Shown: piece after piece, positions 35,270 through 43,380 of the stretch
Layout of the letters: each line of letters begins with the position of its first letter
How positions within the stretch are numbered: position 1 is the stretch's first letter
NCBI GenBank assembly: GCA_017432665.1
Contig: JAFRIS010000027.1
Coordinates: 1 to 50,415 of the forward strand
Source of the DNA: Bacilli bacterium
GTDB lineage: Bacteria; Bacillota_I; Bacilli_A; RF39; UBA660
Reading direction: 5' to 3'
Length of the DNA stretch: 50,415 nt
Translations under genes and position numbers: made by a program
Notes under the pieces: model-generated
The model's input: the letters and a program-made list of their open reading frames with translations, nothing else
What the model was told of the DNA's origin: nothing
Databases searched by the model: none

Positions 35270-35278
35270 TGTTATGAT
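35270..35278 (+). promoter_or_regulatory. Possible promoter of the WXG-like operon
   Basis: TGTTATGAT: extended -10 (hexamer 35273-35278). A second TATGAT at 35282-35287 is an alternative. No good -35. Confidence 0.4.
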
Positions 35279-35302
35279 TAATATGATAAAGTAGGTGATT
35301 GT

Positions 35303-36262
35303 ATGGTAAGTGCTACAAGTGTAACAACACAAAAAACTGATTTAGAAACCCAAGTTAAAAATTATAGAAACCATACTAATGGTGTTGATGGTATTTGGGA
35401 AGGTGAATCGCATGATAAATTTATAGGCGAAGCAGAAAGCTTTGCTTCTGAATGTGCAAAGATATCTACTGGAATGGAGGCTTTTGCTAAGGCATGTACA
35501 GCTTATCAAAACTATATTAATGCTAAAAAAGTAAAAGAAGAAAGAGAACAAAGATATAATCATGCTGTTTCTACTAACAGTGACCCAGAAGTAATACAAA
35601 AATATGCAGATGATGTAGATACATATAAAAAAGAAATGGAAAAGTATAAAAAGGAAATAGAATCTTATTTAGCAACTGCATCTTCTACTACAATAGAAGG
35701 AGGAAGTGCTAGTGTTAATGGCTTCTCAAAAACTTGGACAGCTTACTCAAGTGGTGTAGCTAATCAATTGGGTGGAGGCAGTGGTACTCTTCCAAATGCC
35801 CGTTTAGGAGAGAATGGTAGACCTGATCCTAGTAAAAATATTTTCTTCCAAAATGAAGCCAATGGAGGAATTAATGGTTTCCCTCTTAATGGTGGAGGAC
35901 CAGGAAAAGGTGGAAATTGTACTTACTACGCTTATAGTAGATTTAGTGAATTAATAGGTCAAGAAGCAAAAGGTTTAGCATCAGGTGATGCTTGTTCATG
36001 GTATTCTAATACTAAAGGATTTAAAAAAGGACAAGAACCAAGGCTTGGAGCAATTGCTGTATGGCAATACGGTAATAGTAGTAGTAATGGCCATGTCGCA
36101 GTTGTTGAAAAAATTGAAAAAAATGGTGATATTGTCGTATCAGAAGGTGGCTGGAGCAGTCAAAAATGGTATGGTAATAATACATATAAAAGAGCAAATA
36201 ATTATGCGACAGGATATAGTAATGGACACTTGTTAGGTTTTATTTATCCAGAAAAAGCATGA
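35303..36262 (+). CDS. WXG100-like N-terminus fused to a CHAP amidase
   Basis: 319 residues with no signal peptide. Residues ~1-75 form a helical hairpin with WEG at 32-34, the WxG turn of ESX/type VII substrates. A charged coiled-coil stretch follows (~75-122, KVKEEREQRYNHAV), then a Gly/Ser linker and a CHAP domain with catalytic Cys206 (GGNCTYYAYSRF) and His264 (NGHVAVVEK). CHAP domains cut peptidoglycan as amidases or endopeptidases. Export by a type VII-like route is inferred; no EssC/YukB machinery is in the window. First gene of a five-gene operon; RBS GTAGGTGA. Confidence 0.87.
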   Translation: MVSATSVTTQKTDLETQVKNYRNHTNGVDGIWEGESHDKFIGEAESFASECAKISTGMEAFAKACTAYQNYINAKKVKEEREQRYNHAVSTNSDPEVIQKYADDVDTYKKEMEKYKKEIESYLATASSTTIEGGSASVNGFSKTWTAYSSGVANQLGGGSGTLPNARLGENGRPDPSKNIFFQNEANGGINGFPLNGGGPGKGGNCTYYAYSRFSELIGQEAKGLASGDACSWYSNTKGFKKGQEPRLGAIAVWQYGNSSSNGHVAVVEKIEKNGDIVVSEGGWSSQKWYGNNTYKRANNYATGYSNGHLLGFIYPEKA

Positions 36263-36278
36263 ATAAGTTGGTGATAAA

Positions 36279-37109
36279 ATGGCTCAAGAAGAAATAAAGA
36301 CTGGTGACTATGCCAACTTTGATGCTGCACAAGAGAAGGTAGGGACACTTAATAAGAAACTTGAGAATCATCAAAAGAGTATTTCTGATAGTAAAACAAA
36401 ATTAAGTGATGCAAACATTTTCGCTGGACCCATTTGTGATTCTTGTATTGATGAAGTAACAAAGTTAGGGCAAGGTATGACTAGTATAATAAGTACTTTT
36501 ACTAGTATAAAAGATTATATAGCTACAGCACGAGCTAATTATGAAAAAGGTGATAAGGATGCTATTGCCTATTTGGATATTAAAGGAGATGGCATAGTAA
36601 CTCCTAGTGCTACTAATGGAAATCAGAGTCTAGTTAATTCTCTTACCGGTGAACTTGGAAAAAGAAGTGGCGATTATGGTGACTCCTCTGTTAAATTCCA
36701 TAATGGAGAATGGTGTGCAGATTTTGTTAGCTATATGCTTAAAAAAAATGGTTACAATTATCGTTGGGCTACTTTAGCAGGAGCCAATGATCCAACAACG
36801 ATATTTGGGGTAATGAAAGAACATGGTGATACAGTACATTATGATCAATATTCTGCTATTCAAGGCAAAAAGCCTGATAGTAGTTATGTAGCACAGCCCG
36901 GGGATGTTTTCTTAATGAATATTGGCGATAAAAAAATTTCTTATCATACAGGATTTGTAGTTAAAGATAATGGTGATGGAACTGTTACTACAATCGAAGG
37001 AAATACCTTTAAAGAAGGACAATCATATGATGGCAAAGGTATTGTTGAACAACATGTAAGATCAAAAAAAGATATTTATGGGTATATAAGCCCTACAATG
37101 GATACTTAG
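36279..37109 (+). CDS. Shared export-type module fused to a CHAP-like peptidoglycan hydrolase
   Basis: 276 residues. Residues 1-102 match the first 102 residues of the protein at 38481 without gaps (58 identities by hand count): EIKTGDY, QKxISxSKTKLSD and IFAGPI are the most constant parts. This helical module resembles WXG/LXG-type N-termini. The rest is a CHAP/NlpC-like cysteine hydrolase: Cys146 (GEWCADFVSYML), His223 (SYHTGFVV) and QPGDVFLMN. No signal peptide. The ATG lies 16 bp after the previous stop, behind a weak AAGTTGGTGAT site. Confidence 0.85.
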   Translation: MAQEEIKTGDYANFDAAQEKVGTLNKKLENHQKSISDSKTKLSDANIFAGPICDSCIDEVTKLGQGMTSIISTFTSIKDYIATARANYEKGDKDAIAYLDIKGDGIVTPSATNGNQSLVNSLTGELGKRSGDYGDSSVKFHNGEWCADFVSYMLKKNGYNYRWATLAGANDPTTIFGVMKEHGDTVHYDQYSAIQGKKPDSSYVAQPGDVFLMNIGDKKISYHTGFVVKDNGDGTVTTIEGNTFKEGQSYDGKGIVEQHVRSKKDIYGYISPTMDT

Positions 37110-37123
37110 GAAGGAGATAAAAT

Positions 37124-38179
37124 ATGAGATTTTTATTAGATACAGAGGCAATAAAAAGTCCTACCGATGGATATAAAACTGCCGCTAAAAAGGTTTCATC
37201 TATTGCTGATACTGTTAGTGGCTTTGATACTAGTTGTGAAGATGGCTTTGATTTTGCTGGCGCTAAATCAGTAATTGTAGCAAATCTAACAGCATGTGCT
37301 AATAGAATGAATAATACAGCAGCAATTGTTGATGGAGTAGTAGAAGCACATACTAGTTTGCAAAAGGCATTTACTTATGAAAACTTTATGAATCCTCCTG
37401 AGTCAAAAAAAGACGATGCAAACGTTCAATACTATAGCGGAAGCAATAGTGGCGGTGGCGGTGGAGGATATAATTCATACAGTTCAGGAAGTGGTTATTA
37501 TAGTGGTATATCACCGTTCGTAGGCTCTATTATAGCCGAGCAGACTACTCAACAAGATGAAGGAACTGGTACTGCTCAAGCAACACCAGAAGGAACTCAA
37601 GTAAGTTCTGAAAAATCACAATTTAAGGCAGTATCATATGCTAAGTATGACACTAAAAAATTAAGTAAAGAATCTAAAGAAGTTTTAGATGGAAAAACTG
37701 TTACTGAAAATGGATATTTAAAAATAGATAATAGATATGTCGTTGCTTGTGACCCATCTATTGCTAAAGTAGGTAGTATATTTAGATTTACTGGATCAGA
37801 TGGAAAAACAGTAGAATGTGTTGTAGGAATTAATACAGTAAAACCAGAATATAAAGATAAATTTTTCTTAATAGTTGGAGATAAAAGCTTTAAACCAGTT
37901 GATTTTGCTGGAACAATTACAGCAAAAGATACTAAAGTGGAATCATTAGGTAATGTTCTAACAACTCCACCAGCACCAACTAGTGGTATAGCTACAGGAG
38001 TTACTGAAAATCCTAATAAAGTTCCAGATAACACTACCGTAAACAATGAAAACAGCAATATAACTGCAGCTACTGAGGGAGAAACTACTGTTACTGATTC
38101 TAAAACTGATTCGACTGAGGATAGTGATAAAGTTCAAGCAATGCTTAATGATGAAAGTATTCCTAAGGAGGAAGTATAA
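37124..38179 (+). CDS. WXG-like N-terminus, Gly-rich linker and unknown C-terminal domain
   Basis: 351 residues, no signal peptide. Residues ~1-85 are a helical hairpin-like region (IADTVSGFDTSCEDGFDFAG...) similar in layout to its neighbours' N-termini, with Cys at two places. A Gly/Ser/Tyr linker (SGGGGGGYNSYSSGSG) leads to a small beta domain (~190-270) with YLKIDNRYVVACDPS and KVGSIFRFTGSDGKTVECVVG, which recalls the double-psi barrel or 3D domains of wall enzymes, though no catalytic set is clear. The last ~75 residues are Thr/Asn/Glu-rich and disordered. Strong AAGGAGATA site. Possibly a structural or scaffold member of the set. Confidence 0.78.
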   Translation: MRFLLDTEAIKSPTDGYKTAAKKVSSIADTVSGFDTSCEDGFDFAGAKSVIVANLTACANRMNNTAAIVDGVVEAHTSLQKAFTYENFMNPPESKKDDANVQYYSGSNSGGGGGGYNSYSSGSGYYSGISPFVGSIIAEQTTQQDEGTGTAQATPEGTQVSSEKSQFKAVSYAKYDTKKLSKESKEVLDGKTVTENGYLKIDNRYVVACDPSIAKVGSIFRFTGSDGKTVECVVGINTVKPEYKDKFFLIVGDKSFKPVDFAGTITAKDTKVESLGNVLTTPPAPTSGIATGVTENPNKVPDNTTVNNENSNITAATEGETTVTDSKTDSTEDSDKVQAMLNDESIPKEEV

Positions 38180-38469
38180 TGGCTAAATATGTGTGTGATT
38201 ATGAAACAGTTAAAGAAATTGGAAAAGCTGTATGCGATGTAGCTCAATCAGTTGTTAGTGATTTAGATACTTATAGTGGCAATGTTGAAAGTGATTTAAA
38301 TGGTTGGAATAGTGCTGCAAAGAATTCTTTTGTAGTTACAAATGCCGCTCAAGTCGCAACTGGAAAAACTGCTGCTGAATATGCTACTAGTGTGGGTAAT
38401 TATATTCAAACTGCTGCTCAAAAAATTCAAGAGACAGATTCAGAATTAGCAGGACAAATTACTATTTAG
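38179..38469 (+). CDS. WXG100-like small protein
   Basis: 96 residues, the classic ESAT-6/WXG100 length, all helical. The central turn reads LNGWNSAAKNSF, so WNS replaces WxG. Two Cys (6 and 19) are in the first helix. WXG100 proteins are dimers secreted by type VII systems and often act as partners for larger substrates encoded beside them. Its ATG overlaps the previous stop (TAATG) behind AAGGAGGAAG, so it is tightly coupled to that gene. Confidence 0.83.
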   Translation: MAKYVCDYETVKEIGKAVCDVAQSVVSDLDTYSGNVESDLNGWNSAAKNSFVVTNAAQVATGKTAAEYATSVGNYIQTAAQKIQETDSELAGQITI

Positions 38470-38480
38470 GTGGGATAATT

Positions 38481-39302
38481 ATGGCATCAACCGAAATAAA
38501 AACAGGCGATTATGACAATTTTAATAACGCACAAAATACAGTACAAACACTTAATAAGGCTATTGCAGAAAATCAGAAAAAAATTTCAAATAGTAAAACA
38601 AAATTGTCAGATGATAGTATCTTTGCAGGTCCTATTAGTGTTGCTTGCAATGATGAACTTTCTAAATTAGATAGTCAAATAACAGGAATTTCTACTAACT
38701 TTTCTAGTATACAGAGTTATTTGGGTAAAGCAGTTAATAATTATCAAGAAGGAGATAAAGCAGCTATTACTTATTTAAGTATTAAAGATGGTAAAATAGT
38801 TGAAACTAATACACCTCCAGCGGTATTAGGATCTGGTAATGAAATAATAACAGGTTTATCAGGTAATAGTAATCAAGAAAAAGTATATGATTATTTAAAA
38901 AAAGCAGGTTTCAACTCTGCTGTTATCAGTGGAATAATGGCTAATATAAATGCAGAGTCTGGTTTCCAAATATCTGTTGATGGTGATGGAGGATGGTCTC
39001 ATGGTCTTTGTCAATGGTATAGAGGTAGGAATGATAATTTGCACAGTTATTGTAAGAAGAATAATTTAAAAGTTGATTCAGTAGAGGGACAAATGGCCTT
39101 TATGATGCATGAATTAAATACTGGTTATAAAAATTCAGTCCTTGAAAAGTTAAAGAATGTTCCCAATACTAAAGAAGGAGCATATGAAGCAGCTTCTATT
39201 TGGACTAAGTATTATGAAATACCTGCTAATACTAATACACAGGCTCATAATAGAGGAAAAACAGCTCAATCTACTTATTGGGATATATATGGAAATAAAT
39301 AA
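38481..39302 (+). CDS. Shared export-type module fused to a phage-tail-type lysozyme
   Basis: 273 residues. Residues 1-102 are the same module as in the 36279 protein (57% identity by hand count). After a linker, residues ~130-273 match the phage-tail lysozyme fold: AVISGIMANINAESGFQ, with likely catalytic Glu159, GWSHGLCQWYRGRNDNL and the later GAYEAASIWTKYYEIP. It should cleave the glycan backbone, complementing the two CHAP enzymes of the operon. No signal peptide, no holin. Closed by a bidirectional terminator. A prophage origin is unlikely because the N-terminal module is shared with a CHAP protein. Confidence 0.86.
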   Translation: MASTEIKTGDYDNFNNAQNTVQTLNKAIAENQKKISNSKTKLSDDSIFAGPISVACNDELSKLDSQITGISTNFSSIQSYLGKAVNNYQEGDKAAITYLSIKDGKIVETNTPPAVLGSGNEIITGLSGNSNQEKVYDYLKKAGFNSAVISGIMANINAESGFQISVDGDGGWSHGLCQWYRGRNDNLHSYCKKNNLKVDSVEGQMAFMMHELNTGYKNSVLEKLKNVPNTKEGAYEAASIWTKYYEIPANTNTQAHNRGKTAQSTYWDIYGNK

Positions 39303-39333
39303 AAAATCTACATTATGTAGATTTTTATTTTTT
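39301..39333. terminator. Bidirectional terminator between the WXG-like operon and the FemX genes
   Basis: AAAATCTACA (39303-39312), loop TTA, TGTAGATTTT (39316-39325), with A/T runs at both sides. Confidence 0.88.
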
Positions 39334-40605
39334 TAATTTATGATACAAACTAAAAGCTATATTATAAGCATGATACCAAAACTTAGAAATAATTAGGTCA
39401 TATTCACCTATTAATTCGACTACATGGCCTCCAAAACTCTTTTTAAATAGATATAGACCAAACAATGGATTCTCTTTTCTAAAGTCACCTGTAATACCAT
39501 AGAAGTTATATCTCTTATAACCATGATCAATCGCATATTTAATACCGGCATAATGAACAGTATAAGCAGATTGAAATTGCATAAGATTATCATCAGTACC
39601 ACCAAATAATGATAATACTTCGTTACCATATACTAGGAATAAAATAGTTCCTAGATTTTTTTTGTCTCCATATTCTTTTTGATAATCTTTAATTTTATCA
39701 ATTTGTTTCTTTAAACGTTCAATAGACTCCCTATCTTGCTTATTAGTAGACTCATACTTCTTTTCGTTCATTTGAAGTAATTTATTGTCATGCTTATAAA
39801 TTCTATCTTTTAAAGCATCTTCTACAGTTTTAAGTTCTTCTCTAGTATTCTTTTCATATTCTTTAAAGTCTATATCTGCAAGTAGTATTTTTAAAATACC
39901 ACTCTCATATAAATTATCCCACATGGCTTCATAATATGATAAAGGTCTATCTACAAAGTCTCTTCTATCTCCAGTATGTTCCATTATTTCTTTAAATATT
40001 GGTAATTCATCTCTAGTTATTTCTCTAGTTTTAATACAAGATTTTTCATTCTTTCTAAGTATTTGTCTAGTCTTAGATTCCATATCTTTTTGAACTTCTT
40101 CTTCACTTCTACCATTTATCTCAATTACATGCATCCATCTAGGTTGAAGGGTATCTTGCATTAAGTTAAATCCAAAGAATTTATAACCTAAAGCTTTTAA
40201 GTTTTCTACAGCTTGCTTGTTATTATAACCATCTTCTACTACATTACCATCATTATCATGTTCTTGATATTCTACATAAGGATCTATTTTAATAAAGATA
40301 GCTCCTTCTTTTTTAGCAAATTCTTTTATTTCTTTAGTAAATTCTCCTAATAATTTTTTATCATTATAATCAATTAGAAATCCTCTAGGAGAATAGAACA
40401 TTTTTTTCTTGATAATAGGTAATGCCTTAGAAAGTATTAGTGCCCCAGCAACAATCTTTTTCTCATCTTTTAGGCCTAGATAGTAAGCATCCCAGCCATT
40501 AGTTTTTTTAAGATTAGCCCATTCTTCAGTTTGATGAAAAGTAATTTGAGGATGTTTATCAGCAAATTTCTTAAACTCTTTTTTAGTTAGACTTACTAAT
40601 TTCAT
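39325..40605 (-). CDS. FemX/MurM-type aminoacyltransferase, second of a pair
   Basis: 426 residues. Two GNAT-like halves with the coiled-coil arm typical of Fem ligases inserted near residues 245-310 (EKNTREELKTVEDALKDRIYK...). Landmarks: FHQTEEWANLKKTNGW, FYSPRGFLIDY, IFIKIDPYVEY, RWMHVIEINGR and NFYGITGDFRKENPLFGLYLFKKSFGG. These enzymes use aminoacyl-tRNA to add bridge amino acids to lipid II. It overlaps the preceding FemX gene by 23 bp, with AAGGAG ahead of its ATG. Two tandem copies suggest a cross-bridge of two added residues (inference). Confidence 0.92.
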   Translation of the reverse strand: MKLVSLTKKEFKKFADKHPQITFHQTEEWANLKKTNGWDAYYLGLKDEKKIVAGALILSKALPIIKKKMFYSPRGFLIDYNDKKLLGEFTKEIKEFAKKEGAIFIKIDPYVEYQEHDNDGNVVEDGYNNKQAVENLKALGYKFFGFNLMQDTLQPRWMHVIEINGRSEEEVQKDMESKTRQILRKNEKSCIKTREITRDELPIFKEIMEHTGDRRDFVDRPLSYYEAMWDNLYESGILKILLADIDFKEYEKNTREELKTVEDALKDRIYKHDNKLLQMNEKKYESTNKQDRESIERLKKQIDKIKDYQKEYGDKKNLGTILFLVYGNEVLSLFGGTDDNLMQFQSAYTVHYAGIKYAIDHGYKRYNFYGITGDFRKENPLFGLYLFKKSFGGHVVELIGEYDLIISKFWYHAYNIAFSLYHKLKK

Positions 40606-41896
40606 TTTTTAACTCCTTCTTGCTTCTGTTTCTCACTAGTTTTCTATATAACGGAACTAACTTAGTAAAAACAAAATACATTATTGGATTTGTTACTAAA
40701 TCAAATTCTCCAATGAATTCTACATAGTCTCCCCCAAATTTCTTTTTAAACTCATGTAATCCAAGTCTTGGATTATTTTCACTTAAATCACCTATAGTAC
40801 CAAACTGATCATATATTTTAAGACCTTTTTCTTTACAATATTTTAAATGTTCATAATAGGTATTATAGTTAACATAAGTTTCACTAAGAATATTATGATT
40901 ACCAGCATATAATACCCAAGCTTTATCACCATATTCAATAATCATATGAGCACTTAAAGTAATCTCATCACCATGTTCTTTTTTACAATCCTTATATTTA
41001 GATATTTCTTTAGTGACATTTTCTTTTTGCCTAGTTAATTCAGCTAACTTAGCTTTAGCACTTTTACTAAGGTTATCAATCGGTAAAATAGATATTTGAT
41101 CATTAATAATTTTTAAATTCTTTTCTAAAGCTTTAATTGTTTTATCAAAATTAATTTTCCCTAAAAACAGTGTTGCATGAGCATTCTTATTACCATTAAA
41201 AACTTCATATAAAGTTTCATAGTAATCTTCTGTATAAGAAATAAAATCTTTTCTATTTTCAGTTAAAGTCATTAAATGATAAAACTCCTTAACATCATCT
41301 TTATCACCGATAACTACTTCAGTATCAATCTTTTTAGCTTTAGCTATTCTTTGTTTAGTAGTCTTAGAAAAATGATTTTCTATATCTTCTAAGCTTTGTT
41401 CTAAATCAACTCTAAAAGTGTATCTAGGTTGCATAGTTTCAAAGTTCTTAGTAAATCCTAAATGCTTAAAACCACATTCTTTTAAAGTGTTAAATACTTC
41501 ATCAAAATTAGGATTATCTTTTTCTTCATTTTGATAATTAAATGAAGTCTTAATAATATCAGGATCTATCTTAATAAAAATAGCTCTTTTTTCTTTTACA
41601 AAATCTTTTACTTTCTTAGTCATAGTACGGACTATTTCTTTTTTGTTGTAGTCTAAGACAAATCCTCTAGGAGCATAGAAATAACATAAATTTAATGGTA
41701 ATTTCTTTTCTAATAGTAGAGTAGCTCCTACTATTTCATCTTTATCATTAACTAATCCTAAATAATAAGGAGTTAGATTTTTTTTAGCTTTCGCAAATTC
41801 TCCCCAGGCAAGTGATTGTAGGAAATGTGACTTAGTTTTATGATTCACAACAAAGTTATCAAATTGTTCTTTTTCTAGGTTTTTAAGTTTTAACAT
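40583..41896 (-). CDS. FemX/MurM-type aminoacyltransferase, first of a pair
   Basis: 437 residues, same fold and order as its neighbour: FLQSLAWGEFAKAKK, FYAPRGFVLDY, IFIKIDPDI, RYTFRVDLEQS, a coiled-coil arm (~255-315, KALEKNLKIINDQIS to TKEISKYKD) and YDQFGTIGDLSENNPRLGLHEFKKKFGG. It is clearly paralogous to the second gene but well diverged, so specificities probably differ. Ends in a basic tail (RNRSKKELKNE). GAGGTATATAG precedes the ATG. Cytoplasmic-face enzyme acting on lipid-linked wall precursors; fits with MurJ nearby. Confidence 0.92.
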   Translation of the reverse strand: MLKLKNLEKEQFDNFVVNHKTKSHFLQSLAWGEFAKAKKNLTPYYLGLVNDKDEIVGATLLLEKKLPLNLCYFYAPRGFVLDYNKKEIVRTMTKKVKDFVKEKRAIFIKIDPDIIKTSFNYQNEEKDNPNFDEVFNTLKECGFKHLGFTKNFETMQPRYTFRVDLEQSLEDIENHFSKTTKQRIAKAKKIDTEVVIGDKDDVKEFYHLMTLTENRKDFISYTEDYYETLYEVFNGNKNAHATLFLGKINFDKTIKALEKNLKIINDQISILPIDNLSKSAKAKLAELTRQKENVTKEISKYKDCKKEHGDEITLSAHMIIEYGDKAWVLYAGNHNILSETYVNYNTYYEHLKYCKEKGLKIYDQFGTIGDLSENNPRLGLHEFKKKFGGDYVEFIGEFDLVTNPIMYFVFTKLVPLYRKLVRNRSKKELKNEISKSN

Positions 41897-41921
41897 CTAT
41901 ATACCTCACTTTCCTAGAATT

Positions 41922-41930
41922 AGTATATCA
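41922..41930 (-). promoter_or_regulatory. Promoter of the FemX pair
   Basis: Minus-strand TGATATACT: extended -10 (hexamer 41927-41922). No clear -35. Confidence 0.55.
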
Positions 41931-42000
41931 TAAATTTATAAATATTTATCTTTTTTATTAAAATATAACGATTTATGGTAAAATAAAAGCAGGTGGATTT

Positions 42001-42645
42001 ATGAGACTTAGAAATGTTAAAAATAAAGAAATAATTATGAATAATTCTAGTTACTTAATAAAGGATTGTTATGACTTAAAAGGTAAATGGAATAAGTTCT
42101 TTAAAAATAATAATCCTATCTATATAGAAATAGGTATGGGAAAAGGTAAGTTTATTATTGAAAACGCTCTAAAATATCCGAATATTAACTTTATTGGAAT
42201 AGAAAAATATGATAGTGTAGTAGCTAAGGCATTGAAGAAAATACCTGATGGTTTAGATAACTTAGCAATGCTTAGATTAAATGCTTTAGAAATAGACCAA
42301 GTATTTAGTCATGAAATAGATCATATATTTTTAAATTTTTCTGATCCTTGGCCTAAAACTAGGCATCATTTGAGAAGATTATCTAGTAAAGTTTTTCTAG
42401 AAAAATATGATAATATTTTTAAAGATAAAAAAATAATAGAAATGCGTACTGATAATCGTAATTTATTTGAATACTCATTAGTAAGCTTTAGTGAATATGG
42501 CTATATACTAAATAATGTCAGTTTAGATTATCATAAAGACAATAGTCCAGATATAACTACTGAATATGAAGATAAATTTACTAAAGAAGGATTGCCAATT
42601 TACTATGTATTATGCACTAGTAATCTTGTTAAAAACCGTAAATAG
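42001..42645 (+). CDS. trmB: tRNA (guanine-N7-)-methyltransferase TrmB
   Basis: 214 residues, normal for TrmB. SAM site IYIEIGMGKGKFIIENA (about 40-56), NFIGIEKYDSVVAKA, then the signature NFSDPWPKTRHHLRRL, and TTEYEDKFTKEGLPIYYV at the end. It methylates G46 of tRNA. CAGGTGG sits before the ATG, and a likely extended -10 (TGGTAAAAT) lies about 20 bp further upstream, so it is divergent from the FemX pair. Confidence 0.96.
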   Translation: MRLRNVKNKEIIMNNSSYLIKDCYDLKGKWNKFFKNNNPIYIEIGMGKGKFIIENALKYPNINFIGIEKYDSVVAKALKKIPDGLDNLAMLRLNALEIDQVFSHEIDHIFLNFSDPWPKTRHHLRRLSSKVFLEKYDNIFKDKKIIEMRTDNRNLFEYSLVSFSEYGYILNNVSLDYHKDNSPDITTEYEDKFTKEGLPIYYVLCTSNLVKNRK

Positions 42646-42657
42646 ATATAAAATATT

Positions 42658-42685
42658 TTTACATTTACAAAAAAAATGATATAAT
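42658..42685 (+). promoter_or_regulatory. Promoter of the lipoprotein-DUF948-YtxH genes
   Basis: TTTACA (42658-42663), 16-bp spacer, TATAAT (42680-42685) preceded by TGA. Confidence 0.75.
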
Positions 42686-42705
42686 AAAATAAGAGTAGGT
42701 GAAAT

Positions 42706-43365
42706 ATGAAAAAAATTATTGTTTTACTCTCTACCACTTTACTTTTAATGACTGGTTGTGGGATTGTCAAATTAAGTGATAATGATATTGAAAAAAATAT
42801 TAAGACACTTATGTCTGAAAAAGTAAATTTACATAATGTTCATTATGACGGTTATAAATATTATTTACCTAAAGGAATAAGCTTTGTAAAAAAAGATGAT
42901 TTTAATGCCGTTTTAAAAGATAGTTATGATAATAAGTATTATTTATATGTTGACGTAATAGGTTACTATCATAAAGTAAAGAATACTTACGAAGAAGATT
43001 ATGATTTATATTTGTCTAAGAAAATAAAATATAATAAAAAAGATGGTTATATTCAAATAGAAGAAATTAATTCTAAATACTTTATACAATATGTATATAA
43101 CTATGTAAAAATAGAAGCATATGTTTCAAAAGATGATTTAAATGATGTTATTATCAATTTAAGTTGTATCTTAAGATCTGTTGACTATAATGATAAAGTA
43201 TTAGAAAGTTTAGTTGGAGACAATGTTTTAGACTATAAAGAAGTAGAATATAACTTATTTAAAGCAGATTCTTCTAAAGAATCATTCTTAGATGTTGTTG
43301 AAAGAGAAGAGACAGAGAAGTATAAGAAAGATATAGAAGATGAAAAAATAGAATTAGAAGACTAG
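42706..43365 (+). CDS. Lipoprotein of unknown function
   Basis: 219 residues. Signal peptide MKKIIVLLSTTLLLMTGC with lipobox LMTGC, so the mature protein starts at Cys18 and is lipid-anchored outside the membrane. The rest is alpha/beta, Tyr/Lys/Asp-rich, with an acidic end. No known motif. AGTAGGTGA precedes the ATG. The next gene starts 16 bp downstream, so it is probably the first gene of a four-gene operon with the acidic protein, DUF948 and YtxH genes. Confidence 0.78.
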   Translation: MKKIIVLLSTTLLLMTGCGIVKLSDNDIEKNIKTLMSEKVNLHNVHYDGYKYYLPKGISFVKKDDFNAVLKDSYDNKYYLYVDVIGYYHKVKNTYEEDYDLYLSKKIKYNKKDGYIQIEEINSKYFIQYVYNYVKIEAYVSKDDLNDVIINLSCILRSVDYNDKVLESLVGDNVLDYKEVEYNLFKADSSKESFLDVVEREETEKYKKDIEDEKIELED

Positions 43366-43380
43366 ATAAGAGGTGAACTC

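Noticed and set aside
38481..39302. Prophage lysis gene
   Set aside because: The lysozyme has no holin or phage neighbours and its N-terminus is shared with a CHAP protein of the same operon.
35303..39302. Toxin-immunity (polymorphic toxin) locus
   Set aside because: No immunity-like gene follows any hydrolase; kept only as a possibility in the finding.
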